A stretch of 64,000 nucleotides of DNA. It comes from Pseudomonas synxantha (lineage in GTDB: Bacteria; Pseudomonadota; Gammaproteobacteria; Pseudomonadales; Pseudomonadaceae). Positions 56,534-64,000 of this stretch are shown piece by piece. The DNA lies in assembly GCF_900105675.1 (NCBI RefSeq), contig NZ_LT629786.1, positions 4,960,001 to 5,024,000 on the forward strand, read 5' to 3'. The notes below the pieces were generated by a model. That model saw only the letters and a list, made by a program, of their open reading frames with translations. It had not been told where the DNA came from and did no database searches. A program made the translations under genes and the position numbers. How positions within the stretch are numbered: position 1 is the stretch's first letter; every line of letters begins with the position of its first letter.

Positions 56534-59500
56534 ATGAAACAGCAACTGCTCGCCTGCTACACTCTTTTGAGCAAAAACGTTAAAGAGCTGACTGTCTCGC
56601 CAGACGCCCCGCACACCTGCACCTTATTTTTTTCAATAAGTGATAGCGCCCACCGTGCGGTGGTTTTTCATATGACGGCTGATAACTTCGAAACTGCGTG
56701 GCAATTGGGCGAACTTGAACTGCAACGTCGCTACGCCCAGGCTGTTTGCCAGCGTACGAATGAAACCGATCGTTCGTGGATCCGTGTCGAACGTGCATTC
56801 AACGTGACGCCAATAACCTGGGACAAGTTATGTGAGCGTCTCAAGCGTCATAAGCGCAACTATTTCAGGCACGGCCTGGCGTTTGATGCGGATATGCAGC
56901 TGGCAATCACCGAACAGGAATTGAATGCCAATGCCATCCTGTACGGCGGCAGCAATATTGCCCACGCGACCTTCAACGCGAATAACTTCGCCATCTATGC
57001 CAAGCGACGGTTCAACGGCTCGCAGGCCGCTGCCGTCATCGCAGGGCTTACCCCCGAAACTCGTGTATTTACCTTCAACACAACCGGTGTGTTCTGCGCC
57101 GAAGATGGCATTGCCCACGCCCTGAACAGCAGCGGGCCGCAAAGCGGCTGGCGTGCACTGGGAGCGCTCGCGCCTGATGACATTCGGGCCTGTATAAACA
57201 GCGCATCCAGCTACCTGAGCACACAAGTGCAAGACAGCGGGCAGTTTATCTATGGCTATTTCCCCTGCTTTGACCGAACCATCAAAAACTACAACACGCT
57301 GCGTCACGCGAGCACCACTTACTCGATGATCGAGGCCTGGGCGCTGACCGGCGATAAACCGCTGAAAGCGGCTATCGAACGTTCACTGGCTCACCTCACT
57401 GAGGTGCTGATCAGGCCCTCTTTGCTGCCCGATGGCAGCGTGGCGGCATTTCTTATCGACACCGACAACGAAATCAAGCTGGGCGGCAATGCGGTGTGCC
57501 TGCTGGCGCTGGTCAAGTACAGCGAAGTCACCGGCACTCGCCGTTATCTGCCGCTGCTCGAAGCCCTCGCCAACGGCATGGCCTGGATGCAGGATTCCGC
57601 CAGCGGGGCGTTCGTGCACGTATTGCATGCCCAGGACCTGAGCGTCAAAGAGCCCTTTAGAATTATCTATTACGATGGCGAAGCCGCGTTTGGGCTGATC
57701 CGCCTCCATGGGCTGACCGGCAACGAACGCTGGCTGACCATGGTGGAAAAAGCCTTCGATTATTTCATCGAGAAAGAGCATTGGCGCGAGCATGACCACT
57801 GGCTCAGCTACTGCGTGAACGAGTTGACGCGCTACCGGCCTGACGAAAAATATTTCCGCTTCGGCCTGAACAACGTCGCCGGCTACCTGGGGTTCGTGCA
57901 ACAACGCATCACCACCTTTCCTACGTTACTGGAACTGATGATGGCAGCACAGCAGATGCTGACGCGCATCGCCCAGCAACCGCAACTGCGCCACCTGCTT
58001 GAAGAGATCGATCTGCACGCGTTCTATGGCGCTTTGCATCATCGCGCACGCTACCTGCTCAATGGCTACTTCTGGCCGGAACTGGCGATGTATTTTGCCA
58101 ACCCCGCGCGCATCGCCGGAGCATTCTTTATCCGTCATCACGCGTTCAGGGTGCGGATCGACGATGTAGAGCATTATCTTTCCGGGCTGATCGCTTACCA
58201 TCGTTACCTGCTCGATGGCGCGCCCCAGGTCAGTTTGGCCCAGGACGCAACCGGCATGGATCGGACCTGGGACGCTCGTACCCTGGCCCAGGTGACCCAG
58301 GGCACTTGGGCAATCCCACCGCCGTCCGACTGGTGTGCAACAGGGCTGACGCCCTCCATGCAGTTCTTCAAGCCGCAACGCATCCTGAGTCGCCATCCCA
58401 GCCGGGTCGGCCCCAATGAAGCGCAATCGGCGCAACGCTGGGCCCAAGCCCGGCCCGAACGTCGGCCGTCAGCCTTCATGTGTGTGGACCCGACTCCCTA
58501 TCTGGGCAGCGGGCTGCCGGTATTGCAAGTGGCCGACACCAGCGAAGCCATGTTGCAGATGGGCCGCCACGCCCGGCAGCACTTCAGTGGAACAGTGTTT
58601 GGCGTGACCGGCAGTTTCGGCAAGACCACCGTCGTGGCAATGCTCGCCCAGGCATTGAAACACTGGGGCGAAGTGGGCCAGACCGAAGCCAATGCCAACC
58701 TGCCCCATGGCATTGCCTGGAACCTGGCGAGCATGACCGCCCCGGCCAAATTCTGGGTACTGGAAATGGCCGTCGGGCGCATGCCGATCAACTCGACGCT
58801 GGTTCGCCCGCAGATTGCAATAGTCACCGGAATCGCACCAGCGCACTTGGAATATCACGGGACCCTGGAAAACCTGGCGCGCAAAAAAAGCGCGATCTTC
58901 AGCGCCATGGCACCGGGTGGCCATGCGGTACTCTGTCGCGATATGCCTTACTACGAGCTGTTCGCCGAAGCGGCCAGGGTCGCCCGGCTGCACGTGATCA
59001 GCTTTGGCGAACACCCCGAAGCGGACCTGCGCTTGCTGGATTGGAGCAGCGAGGACACGCAGATAACCGTCAACGCACTCATCGCCGGGCAACCGTTGAA
59101 GTTCAGCCTGCAGGCACGCGGCAGGCATATGGCGCTCAACGCGTTGGCGGTGCTGGCTGCGCTGTCTGCGGGCGGGCTGGCGGCCCAGCAGGCGTTGGAA
59201 ATGCTGGAAGCCTTCATGCCGGTAGAAGGCCGCGGCAATGTCCTGACTGTCGCCTGCACAGGAGGTCATTTCCAACTGATCAACGATGCCTACAACGCCA
59301 ACCCGGGCTCGATGAATGCCGCCCTGCGCGCCATGACCGACGTGCCTGCCCTGCCTCACCAGCGCGTGCTGGTGCTGGGGGATATGCTCGAACTCGGTGC
59401 CGACGCCCAACGTTATCACCTGGAGATGGCCGATTCCTTACGGGCCGTGGCGCCACGGCAGGTGCTGCTGTGCGGGCCGTTGATGCACGCGTTGTACCTG

Positions 59501-59686
59501 TCCCTGCGTGATGAGCTACCTGTGCAATGGTTCGAGAATGCCAAGGCGCTGACCCAGGCACTGGCGAACGACCCCGACCAGTGGTTTCAGCCCGGCGATT
59601 GGGTCATGGTGAAAAGCTCGGGCGGGACGGGCTTGTCACACCTGTGTGATGGCTTGACCTCTCGCCAGCCGGCGCTGCAGGCCTAG
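56534..59686 (+). CDS. Two-part protein: N-terminal (alpha/alpha)-toroid-like region fused to a MurF-like ligase
   Basis: 1050 residues from the ATG at 56534 (GGAGAG 9 nt upstream). Residues 1-220 are unassigned. Residues 230-560 are helical with repeated aromatic pairs (TYSMIEAWALTGDKPLKAAI, IIYYDGEAAFGLIRLHGLTG, KYFRFGLNNVAGYL), which looks like an (alpha/alpha)6 toroid as in C5-epimerase or glycoside-processing enzymes. Residues ~680-1050 are a full Mur ligase: P-loop VFGVTGSFGKTT (~690), a central AHLEYHGTLENLARKKSAIF, and the MurF-type INDAYNANPGSMNAALRAM (~916) and LVLGDMLELGADAQ. A ligase of an acid to an amine with ATP is implied; the acceptor is unknown. No signal peptide or membrane helix. 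Confidence 0.75.
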   Translation: MKQQLLACYTLLSKNVKELTVSPDAPHTCTLFFSISDSAHRAVVFHMTADNFETAWQLGELELQRRYAQAVCQRTNETDRSWIRVERAFNVTPITWDKLCERLKRHKRNYFRHGLAFDADMQLAITEQELNANAILYGGSNIAHATFNANNFAIYAKRRFNGSQAAAVIAGLTPETRVFTFNTTGVFCAEDGIAHALNSSGPQSGWRALGALAPDDIRACINSASSYLSTQVQDSGQFIYGYFPCFDRTIKNYNTLRHASTTYSMIEAWALTGDKPLKAAIERSLAHLTEVLIRPSLLPDGSVAAFLIDTDNEIKLGGNAVCLLALVKYSEVTGTRRYLPLLEALANGMAWMQDSASGAFVHVLHAQDLSVKEPFRIIYYDGEAAFGLIRLHGLTGNERWLTMVEKAFDYFIEKEHWREHDHWLSYCVNELTRYRPDEKYFRFGLNNVAGYLGFVQQRITTFPTLLELMMAAQQMLTRIAQQPQLRHLLEEIDLHAFYGALHHRARYLLNGYFWPELAMYFANPARIAGAFFIRHHAFRVRIDDVEHYLSGLIAYHRYLLDGAPQVSLAQDATGMDRTWDARTLAQVTQGTWAIPPPSDWCATGLTPSMQFFKPQRILSRHPSRVGPNEAQSAQRWAQARPERRPSAFMCVDPTPYLGSGLPVLQVADTSEAMLQMGRHARQHFSGTVFGVTGSFGKTTVVAMLAQALKHWGEVGQTEANANLPHGIAWNLASMTAPAKFWVLEMAVGRMPINSTLVRPQIAIVTGIAPAHLEYHGTLENLARKKSAIFSAMAPGGHAVLCRDMPYYELFAEAARVARLHVISFGEHPEADLRLLDWSSEDTQITVNALIAGQPLKFSLQARGRHMALNALAVLAALSAGGLAAQQALEMLEAFMPVEGRGNVLTVACTGGHFQLINDAYNANPGSMNAALRAMTDVPALPHQRVLVLGDMLELGADAQRYHLEMADSLRAVAPRQVLLCGPLMHALYLSLRDELPVQWFENAKALTQALANDPDQWFQPGDWVMVKSSGGTGLSHLCDGLTSRQPALQA

Positions 59687-60579
59687 CCTGCGCACTGCGC
59701 CGCAGTCTTCAACCCGATGTCATGGCGCAGTTGGTGAAAGGTCGTGGGCACGCCTTGCGCCCTGATCAAATGAGCCTGGTGCCCGGCACGCATCAGCGCC
59801 TGGAAAAAAGCCTTCTGCAAGGCAAACGGTGCGATTTGATCGCCCGTGCTGCCAATCACGTACAGCTGGCGTGTCGGCGCGGCGGCAATGCCAGCGATGT
59901 GCTGGGCCGGGTCATAGGGATGCAGCAATCCATTGGTGTCACGCCCCGGCCTTGAAGGCAGGCCCTTGCTCTGGCGGATCATTTGCGCCCGCTGCACCAG
60001 CGAGAAAGCCCCGGAGGTCATCACCGCGCATTTCACGTCGGTGCGGCCCAGCGTCAATAGCGCGGCAGCAACCGTAGCGCCGCCGCTGTGCCCGAGCAAC
60101 ACGAACTGGCCAATACCATAGCGCTCGCGCAACTGATCCAGCGCCCCATTGAGCGCAATGAATTCCTGCGCCTGACGCCGTTGCCCATGGTCACCGCTGG
60201 AGCCGTAGGTACCTGGGCGCGCCACGATCACCAAGGGCACACCGACGCGTTTGGTCAGCGCCCTGGCCTGGTTCACTTTGGCGGCCAAAGTATTGCCGGC
60301 AATCGCCTGCGGCGCGCGATTCATTTCGGTCGTGCGATCACCGTGAAACATCACAATGACCACGGGCGCATGCTCAAGGGCGCCGCCAGCGAAGTAACGA
60401 ATGCACGCCTCGGCTCGGCCAGCCTCGACCCACAGCGCCGAGCCCGGCTCAGTGCAGGTGGCACGGTCGGCAGGCGTATTCCAGCGCAGCGGCGTCGTGG
60501 CGTCATTGAACGCCTGCGCCCAGGACGCACAGACCATCGTCAGTCCGAATAGTACACAGGTGCCGAACGTTCTACCCAC
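59683..60579 (-). CDS. Secreted alpha/beta hydrolase
   Basis: 298 residues. Signal peptide (residues 1-22, ending AQA) and three or so cysteines in the mature part. VVIVMFHGDRTTEMN and the nucleophile elbow VLLGHSGGATVAAAL give a serine hydrolase; the likely acid and His are in GSTGDQIAPF and FHQLRHDIGLK. Ester or peptide substrate unknown. It follows the HlyD gene by 9 bp, so it belongs to that operon, and its end overlaps the Mur-ligase fusion by 4 bp on the opposite strand. Confidence 0.83.
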   Translation of the reverse strand: MGRTFGTCVLFGLTMVCASWAQAFNDATTPLRWNTPADRATCTEPGSALWVEAGRAEACIRYFAGGALEHAPVVIVMFHGDRTTEMNRAPQAIAGNTLAAKVNQARALTKRVGVPLVIVARPGTYGSSGDHGQRRQAQEFIALNGALDQLRERYGIGQFVLLGHSGGATVAAALLTLGRTDVKCAVMTSGAFSLVQRAQMIRQSKGLPSRPGRDTNGLLHPYDPAQHIAGIAAAPTRQLYVIGSTGDQIAPFALQKAFFQALMRAGHQAHLIRAQGVPTTFHQLRHDIGLKTAAQCAG

Positions 60580-60588
60580 CTTGCCTCC

Positions 60589-61809
60589 CTAGCGTTCTCG
60601 CAACGCTTCGCGTGCCCGGTTCATTGGTTTGATCAGGTAGTCGAGCACGGTTTTCCGGCCGGTCTTGATGTCCACCGACGCGATCATGCCCGGCACGATC
60701 GAGAACGACTTGCCGGCTTTGTTTTTCAAGGTGTCGGCATCCGTGCGAATGAACACCCGGTAGTAAAAAACTTCCGGTTTGACTTCGTCCTGGATGGTAT
60801 CCGGAGAAATGGTCACCACCTTGCCGTCCATTCCGCCGTAAATGGCATAGTCATAGGCCGTGATCTTGACCTTGGCCACCTGGTCGGGATGGATGAAGGC
60901 AATGTCCCTCGGCGAGACGCGCGCTTCAATCAGCAGTTGTTCATCCAACGGCACAATCTGCATCAGCCGCCCGTTGGGAGGAATGATCCCGCCGATGGTG
61001 GTTACCTCAATGTCCTTGACGATACCGCGCACCGGCGAGCGCAACGTCAAGCGGGTGACCGAATCCGAACGCCCGCGCATCACCGACGACAGCGTCTGGA
61101 CATCCGCGTTGACCTTGGCCAGGTCCTCACCGGCGCGCACCAGGTAATCGGAGCGCGCCTGGCTGAGCTTCAATTCCAGTTCGGCCTTCTGGCGCTTGAG
61201 GCGCAGCACCTCGACATTGCTGGCAGCCCCGACCTTGGCCAGGTTCTCGGTGATCTCCAGCTCGCTGCGCACCAGCCCCAGGGAAGAACGCACGCCGGCC
61301 AAGGATTCCTCCAGGCCTTTGCGCCGGGTGTTGAACAGATCGGTTTCAGCACTGATCAGTGCCGGATAACGTGCCAGCTCCGCTGGGAATGCCAACGGCT
61401 TGCCGTTCACTTCGGCCTGCAACCGAGCCACGCTGGCCAGGGACGCCCGGTACTTGGAGGCGCTTTCATCGAAGTTGGATTCAGTCTTGGTCGGATCGAG
61501 CTTGGCCAGGATCTGCCCCTGCTTGACGATATCACCCTCCCCCACATTCAGCTCGGTAACGATCCCGCCTTCCAGGGACTGGATGATTTGCTCGCGGGAG
61601 GTCGGAATGACCTTGCCGCTGCCGGTGGAAACCTCGTCCACTTCAAACACATAGGCCCAGGCGCCAAACACCAGAAGCATGACCGCCACCCACGCCACCA
61701 CGCGTGTGGAGCGCAGCACTGTGCTGTCATCCACACCCTCGTGGGGGCGCCCGATTTGTTCGTCTTCACTGGCGAGCAGGGGGATTTTTTTCAGCGTATG
61801 GGTTTTCAC
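60589..61809 (-). CDS. Type I secretion membrane-fusion protein (HlyD family)
   Basis: 406 residues. One N-terminal membrane helix (VVAWVAVMLLVFGAWAYVFE, residues ~35-55), a lipoyl half-motif EQIIQSLEGGIVTELNVGEG, a long coiled-coil hairpin (residues ~115-260), the returning lipoyl part LTLRSPVRGIVKDIEVTTIG and a beta domain ending at GMIASVDIKTGRKTVLDYLI, the classic HlyD/PrtE end. It links the ABC exporter to an outer-membrane TolC-type channel. Coupled to the ABC gene (4-bp overlap). Confidence 0.92.
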   Translation of the reverse strand: MKTHTLKKIPLLASEDEQIGRPHEGVDDSTVLRSTRVVAWVAVMLLVFGAWAYVFEVDEVSTGSGKVIPTSREQIIQSLEGGIVTELNVGEGDIVKQGQILAKLDPTKTESNFDESASKYRASLASVARLQAEVNGKPLAFPAELARYPALISAETDLFNTRRKGLEESLAGVRSSLGLVRSELEITENLAKVGAASNVEVLRLKRQKAELELKLSQARSDYLVRAGEDLAKVNADVQTLSSVMRGRSDSVTRLTLRSPVRGIVKDIEVTTIGGIIPPNGRLMQIVPLDEQLLIEARVSPRDIAFIHPDQVAKVKITAYDYAIYGGMDGKVVTISPDTIQDEVKPEVFYYRVFIRTDADTLKNKAGKSFSIVPGMIASVDIKTGRKTVLDYLIKPMNRAREALRER

Positions 61810-63989
61810 TGGTTTTTCCCCTTGGGTTTGGATAGCCGCGCAATGGCGTTGTCCTTGCTGTCATCGACGATGATCCGGCCGTTGTCGACCACAATGATGC
61901 GGTTAACCAGGCTCAATACGCTCATGCGGTGGGTGGCGATAATCAGCGTGCGATGGGCGGCCCAGCGGTCCAGGTTCTGAATCAATTGGCGCTCGGTGGC
62001 TTCATCCAGGGACGCGGTGGGCTCGTCGAGCAGGACGATCTGCGGTTGGCGAATGATCAAGCGTGACAGCAGCAACGATTGGCGCTGGCCGCCAGAGAGG
62101 CCGAGGCCGCCTTCGAGGATCAGGTGATCCATGCCGTCGGCGAATTTGCCAATGAAGTCGGCGGCCCCAGTGAGGGCCAGGGCCTGGAGGATTTCCTGAT
62201 CCGACGCATGGGGAGCCCCCATGATCAGGTTGTCGCGCAGGGTGCCGTGGAACAGACGCGAGTTTTGCGTCATCAGCCCCACATCCCGGCGCACGTCCGC
62301 CGGGTCGATATGGCTCAGGGCAACCCCATCCAGGCTGATACTGCCGCTCTTGAGATCGAGCATTCCGGCCAAGGCCTGCAACAAGGTCGATTTGCCCGCG
62401 CCGTTACGGCCGAGAATGGCGATACGCTCACCCGGCTGGATCTGCAGATCCGCCACCAACAACGCCGGCACCGGGGCTTCGTCGCAATACTGGAACGCCG
62501 CCTGATTGAGCACGTAATGACCGCGCACCACCGGTAAATGCACACGCTTGCTGTCTTCAGCGTGGTCCACCGGCAATTCCATGATGCGGTTCAAACTCTG
62601 CAGCGCCACCTTGGCCTGCTGCCAGCGTGTCAGTACCTGGGTGATCTGCGACATCGGCGCCATCATTCGCGAGGCCAGGATCGAGGCGGCCACCAGGCTA
62701 CCCGTCGTCATATCGCTGGCCATGACCATGGGCGCACCGAACACCACGACCACGGCAAACACCGAGCCCTGTACGTTGTTGCTCCATGCCACCAATTTAT
62801 TGGTGAGCAGCCGCAGCCGCAGGCTGGCATCGCCACAGGTGGCGTTGTAATGGTTCCATTGCTGCGAAAAGCGCTGCTCGGCTTGCAGGGCTTTGATGTC
62901 GTCAAGGCCTTGTACGGTTTCGACCAGCATTGCGCTGCGCAACGAGCCCTCACGCATCGACTCGGAGGCCAACGCCGCGAGTTTTTTCTGCGCCAGCAAG
63001 CCCGGCACCACCAGAAACAGTACGGCCACCAAGGGTACGGCGACCAACGGGCCGGCGATCAACCAGTAGATCACCAGGAACAGCAGAAAAAACGGAAGAT
63101 CTGCCAGTGCTGTCGCCGTGCTCGAGGTGATCAGTTCACGCAGTTGCTCCAATTCCTTGAGCTGGGAAATGAACGAACCGGTGGACCTGGGCCGGGCGCT
63201 GTTACGCAGGCGGATGGCGTGACCGAACACCAGGTCCGAGACGCGCAGGTCGGCGCGTTTACCGAGCATGTCGGTAATGCGCACGCGGGTGATGCGCATG
63301 ATGAAGTCGAAGATCAACGCCAGCATTACCCCGCCAAACAGCACATACAGGGTGGGCATGGATTCGGCGGGAATGACGCGGTCGTACACCTGCATGGAAA
63401 AGAGCACCCCGGCCAGGCCGAGCACGCTGGTGACCAGGGACGCAAGCATCACGTAGCCGTACGGCCGCAAGTCACGCAGCACGATGGAGGTAAACCAGTC
63501 CTTTTGATAGGGCTTGATGTAGCCGTCGACCCGAGTATCGCGCACCGCGCGCATTGGCCGCAGGATCACCGTCTTGCGTGCCTGCTCCAGCAATTCGCGG
63601 TGAGTGAGGCGACTTTGCAAACCGCCATCACCGCTGTAGGCGATGCCTACGCTGTCATCCTCACCGAGGATTTCCAGCACACCGACCTGGCCATCATCGA
63701 ACTGCAACACCAGCGGCAACTGGCGTTGCATCAAGGTCGATGCGCAAAAGTCGCCGATCACACAATTCAACCCGGCCTGACGCGCCATACGCCGCACGAC
63801 GTCTTCCACCGACGCACTGTCGCTCCATTGGGCTGCGAGACGCACGCTTTGCGCTGAACACTCCAGGCGGTAATGCCGGGCGACGCCAAGAATTGCCTCC
63901 AGCCATACCTCGTAATCAAACGTCGGCGGCGAGGTGTGGGGGGGCTGCACTGCACTCAAGTCGTCATCAAGTTTCACGGCTTCATTCAT
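61806..63989 (-). CDS. Type I secretion ABC transporter (permease/ATPase)
   Basis: 727 residues, nearly at the window edge; the region upstream of its start is not visible. An N-terminal degenerate C39-peptidase-like domain (residues ~30-150) lacks the catalytic Cys/His pair, as in HlyB and LapB exporters of RTX proteins. Six membrane helices follow (TSIVLRDLRPYGYVMLASLV to ~430), then the ATPase with GRNGAGKSTLLQALAG, LSGGQRQSLLLSRLII and IVLLDEPTASLDEATERQLI. It exports one or more large unfolded proteins, probably RTX/adhesin type. No substrate gene is in the window. Confidence 0.93.
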   Translation of the reverse strand: MNEAVKLDDDLSAVQPPHTSPPTFDYEVWLEAILGVARHYRLECSAQSVRLAAQWSDSASVEDVVRRMARQAGLNCVIGDFCASTLMQRQLPLVLQFDDGQVGVLEILGEDDSVGIAYSGDGGLQSRLTHRELLEQARKTVILRPMRAVRDTRVDGYIKPYQKDWFTSIVLRDLRPYGYVMLASLVTSVLGLAGVLFSMQVYDRVIPAESMPTLYVLFGGVMLALIFDFIMRITRVRITDMLGKRADLRVSDLVFGHAIRLRNSARPRSTGSFISQLKELEQLRELITSSTATALADLPFFLLFLVIYWLIAGPLVAVPLVAVLFLVVPGLLAQKKLAALASESMREGSLRSAMLVETVQGLDDIKALQAEQRFSQQWNHYNATCGDASLRLRLLTNKLVAWSNNVQGSVFAVVVVFGAPMVMASDMTTGSLVAASILASRMMAPMSQITQVLTRWQQAKVALQSLNRIMELPVDHAEDSKRVHLPVVRGHYVLNQAAFQYCDEAPVPALLVADLQIQPGERIAILGRNGAGKSTLLQALAGMLDLKSGSISLDGVALSHIDPADVRRDVGLMTQNSRLFHGTLRDNLIMGAPHASDQEILQALALTGAADFIGKFADGMDHLILEGGLGLSGGQRQSLLLSRLIIRQPQIVLLDEPTASLDEATERQLIQNLDRWAAHRTLIIATHRMSVLSLVNRIIVVDNGRIIVDDSKDNAIARLSKPKGKNQ

Positions 63990-64000
63990 GGCCGAATCTC

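Overview
The window is chromosomal DNA of a fluorescens-group Pseudomonas. The signs are high GC with GC-rich third codon positions, the conserved block ispB / rplU-rpmA-obgE-proB, the trxB-cysZ-glycosyltransferase neighbourhood, a short LOV photoreceptor of the pseudomonad type, and many REP/REPIN elements of the GTGGGAGGGGGC(T/A)(T/A)GC type. No tRNA, rRNA, CRISPR array, prophage or complete insertion sequence was recognised. Both edges cut through genetic units: an AraC regulator at the left, and the region upstream of a type I secretion ABC gene at the right.

Layout. 1-9.7 kb: AraC regulator (partial), a MalT-like LuxR regulator, a DUF1302/DUF1329 pair, then an SDR, an alpha/beta hydrolase and a class II aldolase, all catabolic in character with unknown substrate. 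9.9-15.7 kb: flavodoxin, a short LOV blue-light receptor, a PilZ-like hypothetical, a MerR regulator with a degenerate cobalamin domain (class II LitR type), and divergently an ABM protein followed by folM-folE-folX, a DUF1244 gene and a HopJ-family gene. This looks like a light-responsive pterin locus. 15.8-27.9 kb: housekeeping genes (trxB, cysZ, glycosyltransferase, old yellow enzyme, glutathione peroxidase, creA, proB, obgE, rpmA, rplU, ispB, a zinc-ribbon protein, a Fur-regulated small protein, fklB). 28-31.2 kb: a chemoreceptor, a 637-bp gap with a new 32-aa small gene and terminators, and a VOC protein. 31.2-40.8 kb: D-aminoacylase/RpiR/GntP operon, LprI-like protein, SulP transporter, NAD-epimerase with a LysR gene, and TauE with a divergent LysR gene.

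40.8-55.0 kb is a contiguous tryptophan-degradation island. Two amino-acid permeases bring in substrate. KynA, KynB and KynU convert tryptophan to anthranilate, AntABC converts anthranilate to catechol, and CatA, CatB and CatC carry catechol to beta-ketoadipate enol-lactone. Three local regulators (KynR, CatR, AntR) accompany them. The kyn genes flank the ant/cat genes on both sides, so the region encodes the whole upper pathway. The dioxygenase is called anthranilate rather than benzoate dioxygenase because no benD follows and the order matches the ant/cat arrangement of P. aeruginosa.

55.2-64 kb: a cupin, an AT-rich leader with a strong promoter, a ribbon-helix-helix regulator, a 1050-residue protein that joins an unassigned N-terminal half to a complete MurF-like Mur ligase, a secreted alpha/beta hydrolase, and an HlyD plus ABC type I secretion pair. 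The Mur-ligase fusion is the best candidate for an undescribed enzyme system. The LOV/LitR/pterin locus is the best candidate for an under-described regulatory system.
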